Source: Armatimonadota bacterium
GTDB taxonomy: Bacteria > Armatimonadota > Hebobacteria > Hebobacterales > WVXJ01
NCBI GenBank assembly: GCA_011773575.1
Contig: WVXJ01000161.1
Location: forward strand, 22,557 to 30,088
Length of the DNA: 7,532 nt
Direction: 5' to 3'
A program made the translations under genes and the position numbers. This document shows, in pieces, positions 1-4,577 of the stretch. Every line of letters starts with the position of its first letter. Position 1 is the first letter of the stretch. Below the pieces are notes generated by a model that searched no databases, was not told the origin of the DNA, and worked only from the letters and a program-made list of their open reading frames with translations.

Positions 1-1
1 C

Positions 2-886
2 GCCTTCAAAGCACTGTTGAAGGCCGCCTTCGGCCTCACCTGCAGCATCGGTATCGGCCCTAACAAGATGGTGGCGAAACTCGCCGCCGGCATGGAGAAA
101 CCCGATGGGCTGGTTTGGATCCGCCGCGCCGACATACCCAGGGTATTTGCAACCCTGCCGGTATCAGAATTGTGTGGTATCGGCCCCCGGATAGAGAAAC
201 GGCTCCAGGCTCTAAGGATTTTCACCCTGGGCCAATTGGGGCATGCCCCCATCTCATTGCTGAGAGGGCATTTCGGCAACTTCTGGGGAGAGCGTCTGGC
301 GGAGATGGGCCGCGGCCTGGACCCTTCGCCTGTGGTCTCTTGTCTGTTCGAACCGACCGTCAAGAGCATGGGGCATTCCTATACTCTTAACCGAGATACC
401 TGGGAAATGGAGGAAGTACAAGCCCACCTGCTGCGTCTGGCCCTTATGGTGGGCCGCAGATTGCGCGCGGAAAACTTCGCCGGCCGCACCATTCGACTGA
501 CCTTGCGCACCTCTGATTTCACCACCCTCTGCCGCCACCGGACTTTCCCCCGCTGGTTTTCTCACGGCCGTCAGATCTATCTGGGCGCGCTGCAAATCTT
601 GCGACAGCTTCCTCTTAAAGGGCCGGTCCGTATGATAGGAGTAGCTGTGGCCAATCTTGTAAAGGGTGCTCGCCAACCGGAACTTTTTATAGATAATGAC
701 AAACTCCAGGCTCTGGAAAATGCCGAAGATGCGGTGCTGGACCGCTTCGGCGAGTTCTCCATCAAACCCGCGGCACTGCTTCAACTTCACTCTGAAAAAC
801 GAGAGGAAGGGAAATGGACATTCACATCGGAACCAGCGGCTTCTCATTCTCTAGCTGGCGCGCGCAGATTTATCCTTACTCGCTGA
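2..886 (+). CDS. dinB: DNA polymerase IV (Y-family, DinB), 5'-truncated by window edge
   Basis: Low-fidelity translesion DNA polymerase. The reading frame is open from base 2, so the gene begins left of the window; the TTG at 17 is an internal Leu codon, not a start. Roughly the first hundred residues, carrying the catalytic metal-binding acidic residues, are not visible. Of the 294 residues seen, 15-22 are SIGIGPNK (the conserved palm motif SIGIAPNK of DinB). Residues about 52-79 form a helix-hairpin-helix thumb segment (CGIGPRIEKRL). Residues from about 120 on look like the little-finger domain (KSMGHSYTL). QPELF at 225-229 fits a beta-clamp binding motif, typical near the end of DinB proteins. 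The family usually stops soon after the RFGEFS segment; here about 35 more residues run into the next gene, overlapping it by 73 nt. The DinB assignment is firm; an ImuB-like paralogue is less likely given the intact palm motif. Confidence 0.9.
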   Translation, partial: AFKALLKAAFGLTCSIGIGPNKMVAKLAAGMEKPDGLVWIRRADIPRVFATLPVSELCGIGPRIEKRLQALRIFTLGQLGHAPISLLRGHFGNFWGERLAEMGRGLDPSPVVSCLFEPTVKSMGHSYTLNRDTWEMEEVQAHLLRLALMVGRRLRAENFAGRTIRLTLRTSDFTTLCRHRTFPRWFSHGRQIYLGALQILRQLPLKGPVRMIGVAVANLVKGARQPELFIDNDKLQALENAEDAVLDRFGEFSIKPAALLQLHSEKREEGKWTFTSEPAASHSLAGARRFILTR

Positions 887-1611
887 AAGCTTCTCGGATG
901 TTCGATTATTACTGTCACAACTTCGGCTTTGATTGTGTAGAAATCAACAGCAGTTTTTATCGCCCTCCCGCGGCCAAGAGCATGGCTTCACTCGCCAGCC
1001 GCAGCCCCGAGAATTTCCACTTCATGGTGAAGGTATTTCACGGCTTCACCCACAATCTACGCGAAGCAACACCCAAGGCATTTCGTACTTTTCATCAAGG
1101 GATTGCGCCTCTTGCCCAATCCGGTAAACTCCGCGGTCTATTAGCCCAGTTTCCTCCCGCCTTCATGCCGGGAAAAGAGTCCCGCGACTGGCTGCAGTAT
1201 CTCAGAAAAAGATTTGCCCCTTTTCCGCTCTTCATCGAATTTCGCCATCCTCACTGGGGCGCTCCTGAAAATTTTGACTTCCTGAAACAGGAAGACTTCG
1301 GATACTGTATGGCGGATCTGCCTGACCTGGACACCTTGCCGTCTCTTGCGCCGGCAGTCACCAATGGCATCGCCTATGTTCGCTTCCACGGCAGAAACAG
1401 AGAATGGTATCGGCCCACCACCAGCCGCTATGATTATCAATACAGTGATGAAGAACTCCGGTCAGTCCTAGACAAAATCGGTAAGATCTCTCCCCCACCC
1501 TCACAGGCCTTCATCTTCTTCAACAACTGCCACGCAGGAGTCGCCGTCCGCTCCGCAAAACGCTGCCTTGCCCTCTCGCAACAACTCCTAACCTCCGGCA
1601 GTCTAATGTAG
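814..1611 (+). CDS. DUF72 (YecE-like) family protein
   Basis: Complete 265-residue protein of the DUF72 family, a TIM-barrel-like family of unknown biochemical function. Family signatures: IGTSGFSFSSWR at residues 5-16, the EINSSFYRPP segment at 43-52, EFRHPHW at 142-148, YVRFHGR at 188-194, YSDEEL at 210-215 and FIFFNNCHAG near 233-242. The ATG at 814 is chosen because AGAGGAAGG (802-810) lies just upstream and the IGTSG motif starts within the first ten residues, as usual. The start lies inside the 3' end of dinB, so the two are probably co-transcribed and translationally coupled. The last seven codons (CTA ACC TCC GGC AGT CTA ATG) and the TAG stop match the flank and head of the repeat that fills the downstream gap, so the C-terminus appears to be repeat-derived. 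No function beyond the family can be claimed; a DNA-repair link would rest only on the dinB neighbour. Confidence 0.92.
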   Translation: MDIHIGTSGFSFSSWRAQIYPYSLKASRMFDYYCHNFGFDCVEINSSFYRPPAAKSMASLASRSPENFHFMVKVFHGFTHNLREATPKAFRTFHQGIAPLAQSGKLRGLLAQFPPAFMPGKESRDWLQYLRKRFAPFPLFIEFRHPHWGAPENFDFLKQEDFGYCMADLPDLDTLPSLAPAVTNGIAYVRFHGRNREWYRPTTSRYDYQYSDEELRSVLDKIGKISPPPSQAFIFFNNCHAGVAVRSAKRCLALSQQLLTSGSLM

Positions 1612-1616
1612 GGCGG
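1595..1616 (+). repeat. Repeat copy R1 (head and upstream flank), overlapping the DUF72 stop codon
   Basis: The flank CCGGCAGTCTAA followed by the head TGTAGGGCGG (1607-1616). The same GGCA-pyrimidine-rich-TGTAGGGC arrangement recurs before R2 and R3. The DUF72 stop codon TAG at 1609-1611 is part of the head. The interior after 1617 diverges (CTCTCCATTCAC...), so only the left edge of the unit is recognisable. Confidence 0.6.
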
Positions 1617-1656
1617 CCTCTCCATTCACTTTGAGGAACTCGAAGGGCATCCCCCT

Positions 1657-1684
1657 GGCAGTTTTTGTAGGGCGGCATTTATGC
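1657..1684 (+). repeat. Repeat copy R2 (flank, head, short stem)
   Basis: GGCAGTTTTTG then TAGGGCGG. The head (1666-1675) is identical to R1, followed by the mini-palindrome GCATTTATGC (1675-1684). The expected right arm is interrupted by a different palindromic segment (to about 1722). A tail resembling the family's right end (ACCCCGCCGGCA, 1725-1736) then resumes before R3, so R2 looks like one unit split by an insertion. Confidence 0.55.
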
Positions 1685-1742
1685 TTCGACTCCGCTCAGC
1701 ATCCCGAGCAAAGTTGAGGGATTAACCCCGCCGGCATTTTTT

Positions 1743-1769
1743 TGTAGGGCAGGGCATCCATGCCCTGCC
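1743..1769 (+). repeat. Repeat copy R3, perfect hairpin unit
   Basis: A 27-nt unit from TGTAGGGC to CTGCC. GGCAGGGCAT (1748-1757) is exactly complementary to ATGCCCTGCC (1760-1769). It has the same length and ends as R4 and R7 but a different stem sequence with paired changes. It is preceded by T7 (1737-1743) and not followed by a U-tract, so it does not look like an intrinsic terminator. Confidence 0.75.
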
Positions 1770-1776
1770 AAGAAGC

Positions 1777-1801
1777 ATTCAGCCGTAGATTCACACGGAT
1801 A
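1777..1801 (-). repeat. Dispersed repeat, copy A (inverted relative to 2115-2141)
   Basis: The reverse complement reads TATCCGTGTGAATC then TACGGCTGAAT. It shares GTGAATC and CGGCT at the same spacing with CATCTGCGTGAATC / CGCGGCTAAG at 2115-2138. It is not related to the TGTAGGGC palindromes that lie between the two copies. Confidence 0.55.
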
Positions 1802-1842
1802 AAGAAGTTGCTTGCCCGCCGTAACTGCTTGTCCTACGAAGC

Positions 1843-1879
1843 CGCCTGTCCTGCGTAGTCTTGACGAAGCAGGATGGCG
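1843..1879. repeat. Imperfect palindrome flanked by CGAAG-type repeat fragments
   Basis: CGCC (1843-1846) plus TCCTGC (1849-1854) pair with GCAGGA (1869-1874) plus GGCG (1876-1879), leaving a small internal loop and a 14-nt apical loop. The flanking words (CGAAGCCGCC, GGCGAAGAAGGCTCAGCGAAGG) have the look of small interspersed repeats. No function can be assigned. Confidence 0.45.
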
Positions 1880-1899
1880 AAGAAGGCTCAGCGAAGGCG

Positions 1900-1926
1900 T
1901 GTAGGGCGGGGTCTCCGAACCCCGCC
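1900..1926 (+). repeat. Repeat copy R4, 27-nt hairpin unit
   Basis: Starts TGTAGGGC. GGCGGGGT (1905-1912) pairs perfectly with ACCCCGCC (1919-1926) around a CTCCGA loop. It differs from the reverse complement of R7 only at two loop-proximal positions. The 19-nt core GGGCGGGGTCTCCGAACCC (1904-1922) recurs exactly in R5, 33 nt downstream. Confidence 0.8.
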
Positions 1927-1934
1927 GAAAGAGG

Positions 1935-1963
1935 TTGGGCGGGGTCTCCGAACCCGTCCTACA
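1935..1963 (-). repeat. Repeat copy R5
   Basis: Carries the same 19-nt core as R4 at 1937-1955, but its right end reads CCCGTCCTACA, the reverse complement of a TGTAGGACGGG head. It therefore looks like an opposite-facing unit. One C is missing from the right arm, so the stem pairs as two 4-bp blocks around a bulged G. Confidence 0.7.
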
Positions 1964-1973
1964 TAAGATAAGC

Positions 1974-2011
1974 TTGGGCAGGCAGGGACAGGAGGCGCAG
2001 GTCCTGCCCAA
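1974..2011. repeat. Repeat copy R6, variant hairpin
   Basis: TTGGGCAGG (1974-1982) is exactly complementary to CCTGCCCAA (2003-2011), with a 20-nt loop. It has the same general design as the neighbouring units but CAGG replaces CGGGG. Its TTGGGC end is also found at the left edge of R5. Confidence 0.65.
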
Positions 2012-2040
2012 CGGGAGGGGGTGAATGGGAGGAAAGGGTT

Positions 2041-2077
2041 TAAGACTGCCGGCGGGGTCAGGAGACCCCGCCCTACA
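2041..2077 (-). repeat. Repeat copy R7, 27-nt hairpin unit with tail
   Basis: GGCGGGGTC (2051-2059) pairs perfectly with GACCCCGCC (2064-2072) around AGGA. The unit runs to CTACA at 2077, so it faces opposite to R3 and R4. Read on the minus strand, its tail continues CCGGCAGTCTTAA. The first ten bases of that tail (CCGGCAGTCT) are identical to the flank ahead of R1 inside the DUF72 3' end. Confidence 0.8.
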
Positions 2078-2081
2078 GTCA

Positions 2082-2106
2082 GGGGCAAGGAGACTCGCTC
2101 ATGCCC
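2082..2106. repeat. Degenerate hairpin repeat R8
   Basis: GGGCA (2083-2087) and GAG (2090-2092) pair with CTC (2098-2100) and TGCCC (2102-2106), with unpaired bases between the blocks. It resembles the adjacent family in size and arm ends but is diverged. Confidence 0.4.
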
Positions 2107-2114
2107 AACGCATT

Positions 2115-2141
2115 TCATCTGCGTGAATCCGCGGCTAAGAA
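2115..2141 (+). repeat. Dispersed repeat, copy B
   Basis: CATCTGCGTGAATC followed by CGCGGCTAAGAA. It matches the reverse complement of 1777-1801 at most of the first 22 aligned positions, including an exact GTGAATC and CGGCT. Confidence 0.55.
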
Positions 2142-2174
2142 TGTATTGCTTCTCCGGTGTTTCATTGTTTGCTA

Positions 2175-2203
2175 TTGACAAAACGCCGGTTTATTTGTAG
2201 GAT
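2175..2203 (+). promoter_or_regulatory. Probable sigma-70 promoter of the trp operon
   Basis: A perfect -35 box TTGACA (2175-2180), a 17-nt spacer and TAGGAT (2198-2203, four of six consensus positions). The expected transcription start is about 2209-2211, at or beside the leader ATG. It lies just upstream of the attenuator, as expected for the main trp promoter. The AGGA at 2199-2202 could instead act as a Shine-Dalgarno for the leader ORF, but only if transcription starts further upstream, where I see no comparably good promoter. Confidence 0.7.
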
Positions 2204-2210
2204 TTATTGT

Positions 2211-2291
2211 ATGAAAGCGTTTTTCATTAATAATTCGGCTTGGGTCTGGCGCGGCGTGGCGAGCGTACGCCGGGCCCGCTTGGCCACTTGA
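2211..2291 (+). CDS. trpL: trp operon leader peptide (26 residues, Trp-Val-Trp)
   Basis: A short ORF, ATG to TGA, sensing charged tRNA-Trp by ribosome stalling. Codons 11 and 13 are TGG (2241-2243 and 2247-2249), separated by GTC. Tryptophan is a rare residue, and having two here, directly between a TTGACA promoter and a terminator ahead of trpE, is the signature of a trp leader. The peptide begins MKAFFINNSAWVW and continues with an Arg/Ala-rich tail ending at TGA 2289-2291. The Trp codons lie inside the RNA segment (2242-2251) that pairs with 2268-2277. No ordinary ribosome-binding site fits unless AGGA at 2199-2202 is transcribed; the start may be leaderless. The product itself is not expected to have a function beyond being translated. 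Confidence 0.85.
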   Translation: MKAFFINNSAWVWRGVASVRRARLAT

Positions 2292-2336
2292 GAAAAACGA
2301 ATTAATCAGTTTTTGGACCCGTCTGACCAGCCCGGC
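2242..2336 (+). promoter_or_regulatory. Attenuator: competing 1:2 and 2:3 (antiterminator) pairings
   Basis: Segment 1, GGGTCTGGCG (2242-2251), spans most of the Trp codons and pairs with segment 2, CGCCGGGCCC (2268-2277), over ten pairs including two G-U. Segment 2 bases 2269-2275 (GCCGGGC) are also exactly complementary to 2330-2336 (GCCCGGC), which overlaps the 5' arm of the terminator. TGG 2281-2283 can add pairs with CCA 2327-2329. A small AAAAAC/GTTTTT hairpin (2293-2298 with 2309-2314) lies between segments 2 and 3 and could bring them together. Inferred logic: a ribosome stalled at the Trp codons masks segment 1, 2:3 forms and transcription continues; a ribosome that finishes the ORF covers segment 2, and the terminator forms. 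Confidence 0.8.
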
Positions 2337-2360
2337 ACCCGCTGGGCTGGTTCTTTTTAT
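2325..2360 (+). terminator. Intrinsic terminator of the trp attenuator (segments 3:4)
   Basis: ACCAGCCC (2326-2333) is exactly complementary to GGGCTGGT (2344-2351). G-U, G-C and C-G pairs can extend the stem to an ACCC tetraloop (2337-2340). The tract TTCTTTTT follows. It ends about 150 nt from the predicted start of transcription, close to the roughly 140-nt attenuated trp leader RNA of E. coli. Confidence 0.9.
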
Positions 2361-2488
2361 GGCCCGCCCGAGTAGATACATAACCTAGATTCAAGCGCCT
2401 GGTGTTGAGAATTTAGATCTCCTATTTTCAAGTTATCGCTCAGCACCCTCGACTCCAGCCGCACAACCCTTATAATGTGGAGAAGATC
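2361..2488 (+). other. Spacer between attenuator and trpE
   Basis: 128 nt without a recognisable ORF. It can form a weak AT-rich hairpin, TTGAGAAT (2405-2412) with ATTTTCAA (2424-2431), one G-U pair. It also contains a TATAAT box at 2471-2476. Otherwise nothing is recognisable. It would be part of the untranslated region of readthrough transcripts. Confidence 0.5.
2449..2476 (+). promoter_or_regulatory. Possible second promoter inside the trpE leader
   Basis: TCGACT (2449-2454, four of six to TTGACA), a 16-nt spacer and a perfect TATAAT (2471-2476). If active, it would start transcripts near 2483, only a few bases before the trpE ATG and downstream of the attenuator. The TATAAT may be a chance match. 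Confidence 0.25.
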
Positions 2489-3970
2489 ATGTACTATCCA
2501 ACTCTGGAAGAATTCAAAGAGAAGGCGAAGCAGGGGAACCTGATTCCGGTATATCGAGAGATACTGGCCGATATGGAGACTCCCGTCAGCGCTTTTCGTA
2601 AGATCGGCCAAGGTCAATATGCTTTCCTGTTGGAGAGCGTTGAAGGAGGTGAGCAGGTAGGACGCCACTCCTTCATGGGTAGTGAGCCGTTTGCCGTTTT
2701 TCAGAGCAAGGGGCGGGAGGTCAAGATAACCCGTGATGGGGAGACGAAGACACGTTATCTCGAGGAAGGCGAGGATCCACTTACCGCGCTGAAAGAACTG
2801 CTGGAGGAATACCGCTTTGTGCCGGTGGCGGGATTGCCTCGTTTCTGCGGCGGAGCGGTGGGCTATATCGGCTACGATGTGGTCAGATTCTTCGAAAGGC
2901 TGCCCGCGCTCGCGGAGGATGATTTGAACCTTCCGGACTCCATGTTGGTCTTCACTGACACTTGCCTCATCTTCGACCGCGTTCGCCACAGTGTGAAGGT
3001 GCTTTCAAACGCCCGGATAAACGGAGACCCTGAGCGCGCTTACCATGAAGCCGTAGAGAAGATCGAGGCGCTCGTTGCGAAATTGAACGGGCCCTTACCG
3101 GAACCCGCTCCACAACACTCCTTGCGCAATGGCACGCTCCAGCGGAATGTGACTCCTGAGCAGTTCCGGCAGGGAGTACTTAAAGTCAAGGACTACATTG
3201 CCGCCGGTGATGCCGTCCAGGTAGTACTCTCTCAGCGACTGAGCCTGAAGATTGCCAGTGATCCATTTGACCTCTATCGCGCACTGCGTTCTCTCAATCC
3301 TTCGCCTTACATGTACTATCTCACCTATGGCGACCTGAAGATCATCGGCTCATCTCCTGAGCGGCTGGTCTCTGAAGAGGACGGAGAAGTGATTACCAGG
3401 CCCATCGCCGGCTCCCGCCGACGCGGTGGTTCTCTAGAAGAAGATGAAGAGATCATCGCTGATTTGCTCTCTGACGAGAAAGAGCGGGCCGAACACATCA
3501 TGTTGGTGGATTTGGGGAGAAATGACATCGGCAGAGTCTGTGAGTATGGCTCCGTGTCAGTGGATGAGTTGATGACAATCGAAAAATACTCTCATGTAAT
3601 ACACATCGTCTCCAATGTGCGGGGAAGATTGCGCCCGGACTGTGATCAGTTCGATGTGCTGCGGGCATGTTTTCCCGCAGGCACTCTCTCCGGAGCGCCG
3701 AAGGTGCGCGCAATGGAGATCATAGAAGAACTGGAGCCAACGCGCCGGGCGACCTATGGAGGAGCCATCGGTTATTTCAGTTTCTCCGGCAATATGGACA
3801 CCGCTATCACCATTCGCACAATCACCATGAAAGGGGACATGGCACACATACAGGTGGGAGCGGGGATAGTGGCGGATTCGGATCCGCAGCGAGAACATGA
3901 AGAGTGCGCGGTCATCAAGGCCGGCGCTCTCCTGAAAGCGATAGAGATGTGCGAGAACGGCCTCACATAA
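2489..3970 (+). CDS. trpE: Anthranilate synthase component I
   Basis: Large subunit of anthranilate synthase, converting chorismate to anthranilate with ammonia supplied by TrpG; first committed step of tryptophan synthesis, cytosolic. The ATG at 2489 (493 residues, normal for the family) is preferred to the in-frame GTG at 2477. GGAGAAG (2479-2485) sits at good spacing before it, and TrpE proteins commonly begin close to a YYPTLEEF-like stretch. The N-terminal domain carries LLES at 47-50, the type of motif that binds feedback-inhibiting tryptophan. The chorismate-binding domain occupies roughly the second half, with GSSPERLV, ITRPIAGSRRRG (302-313), DLGRNDIGRV, GTLSGAPK (398-405), YGGAIGYFSF and GAGIVADSDP, all intact. 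PabB is a homologue, but LLES and the trp context favour TrpE. Expression should be set by the attenuator upstream. Confidence 0.97.
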   Translation: MYYPTLEEFKEKAKQGNLIPVYREILADMETPVSAFRKIGQGQYAFLLESVEGGEQVGRHSFMGSEPFAVFQSKGREVKITRDGETKTRYLEEGEDPLTALKELLEEYRFVPVAGLPRFCGGAVGYIGYDVVRFFERLPALAEDDLNLPDSMLVFTDTCLIFDRVRHSVKVLSNARINGDPERAYHEAVEKIEALVAKLNGPLPEPAPQHSLRNGTLQRNVTPEQFRQGVLKVKDYIAAGDAVQVVLSQRLSLKIASDPFDLYRALRSLNPSPYMYYLTYGDLKIIGSSPERLVSEEDGEVITRPIAGSRRRGGSLEEDEEIIADLLSDEKERAEHIMLVDLGRNDIGRVCEYGSVSVDELMTIEKYSHVIHIVSNVRGRLRPDCDQFDVLRACFPAGTLSGAPKVRAMEIIEELEPTRRATYGGAIGYFSFSGNMDTAITIRTITMKGDMAHIQVGAGIVADSDPQREHEECAVIKAGALLKAIEMCENGLT

Positions 3971-3992
3971 CAGCGATAAGCAGGAGAGAACT

Positions 3993-4577
3993 ATGATACT
4001 GATGATTGACAATTACGATTCTTTCACCTACATCCTGGTGCAATACCTGGGTGAGTTGGGCGAGAAATTGCGGGTATTCCGCAATGACAAGATTACCCCC
4101 GAAGAGGCCGATGCCCTCTCGCCGGAGCGCGTCGTGATTTCCCCCGGCCCCTGTACCCCCAATGAGGCGGGGGTGTCGAATGAGATAATCACTCATTTCG
4201 CCGGTAAGGTGCCGATCCTGGGAGTATGTCTGGGGCATCAGTGCGTCGGACAGGTTTTCGGCGCAGACATCGTCCGCGCCCCCCGTCTCATGCACGGCAA
4301 GACTTCCATGATTCATCATGACGGGAAGACAATTTACCATGACCTGCCGAACCCTTTCGAGGCAACACGCTACCACTCCCTGATTATTCAACCCGACAGC
4401 CTGCCGGACTGCCTGGAGGTAACGGCCAAAACCGATGAGGGCGAGATCATGGGCATCAGGCATAAGCAGTTCTGTATTGAAGGGGTACAGTTCCACCCGG
4501 AATCCATACTCACTGATACGGGCAAGGACCTACTGCGCAATTTCCTCGCCCTGCGCAATGACAGGAGGCAAGCATGA
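3993..4577 (+). CDS. trpG: Anthranilate synthase component II (glutamine amidotransferase)
   Basis: Glutaminase subunit (194 residues, typical length) that hydrolyses glutamine and channels ammonia to TrpE. It is a class I (triad) amidotransferase: ISPGPCTP at 49-56 forms the oxyanion strand, nucleophile Cys79 lies in GVCLGHQ, and His168 and Glu170 lie in VQFHPES. MIDNYDSFTY at 4-13 is the usual N-terminus. ATG is preceded by AGGAG (3982-3986) at six bases. It follows trpE by 22 nt and its stop overlaps the trpD start. It is free-standing, not fused to TrpD or TrpE. Such proteins often also serve p-aminobenzoate synthase (PabA role); this cannot be judged here because no pabB is in the window. 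Confidence 0.96.
   Translation: MILMIDNYDSFTYILVQYLGELGEKLRVFRNDKITPEEADALSPERVVISPGPCTPNEAGVSNEIITHFAGKVPILGVCLGHQCVGQVFGADIVRAPRLMHGKTSMIHHDGKTIYHDLPNPFEATRYHSLIIQPDSLPDCLEVTAKTDEGEIMGIRHKQFCIEGVQFHPESILTDTGKDLLRNFLALRNDRRQA

Larger units (their letters stand above)
1612..2174. other. Gene-free repeat mosaic between the DUF72 gene and the trp control region
   Basis: About 560 bases with no convincing gene. Minus-strand open frames run through here, but they are built from the palindromic repeats and resemble no protein family I recognise. The stretch holds copies of a palindromic family starting TGTAGGGC in both orientations, related TTGGGCAGG/CCTGCCCAA hairpins, an unrelated inverted pair, and fragments such as 1684-1722 (TTCGACTCCGCTCAGCAT then ATCCC...GGGAT) that look like other small palindromic repeats inserted into the first family. 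It separates the dinB/DUF72 pair from the trp promoter. No clean intrinsic terminator for the upstream genes was found. Confidence 0.8.

Noticed and set aside
17..19. TTG at 17 as the start of dinB
   Set aside because: The frame is open to the window edge and the conserved palm motif follows within a few residues, so the true N-terminus is outside the window.
1718..1743. Intrinsic terminator for the DUF72 gene (GGGATTAACCC then T7)
   Set aside because: The stem is only three to four pairs and is separated from the T-tract by GCCGGCA. The T-tract is better explained as the shared flank of the repeat units.
1595..2106. CRISPR array
   Set aside because: The units are palindromic, lie in both orientations, vary in sequence and have irregular spacing; there are no uniform spacers and no cas genes nearby.
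1679..2181. Protein-coding genes on the minus strand in the gap
   Set aside because: The open frames consist of repeat sequence read in various frames, have no recognisable domain and no ribosome-binding site, and change frame across repeat copies.
2211..2488. T-box riboswitch, TRAP-binding leader or TrpR operator as the trp control element
   Set aside because: No T-box consensus (AGGGTGG-type), no regularly spaced GAG/TAG triplet array and no TrpR-like palindrome were seen. The leader peptide and competing hairpins explain the region fully.
2477..2488. GTG at 2477 as the trpE start, adding four residues
   Set aside because: No ribosome-binding site precedes it, it abuts TATAAT, and the ATG at 2489 has GGAG at the right spacing and the expected family N-terminus.
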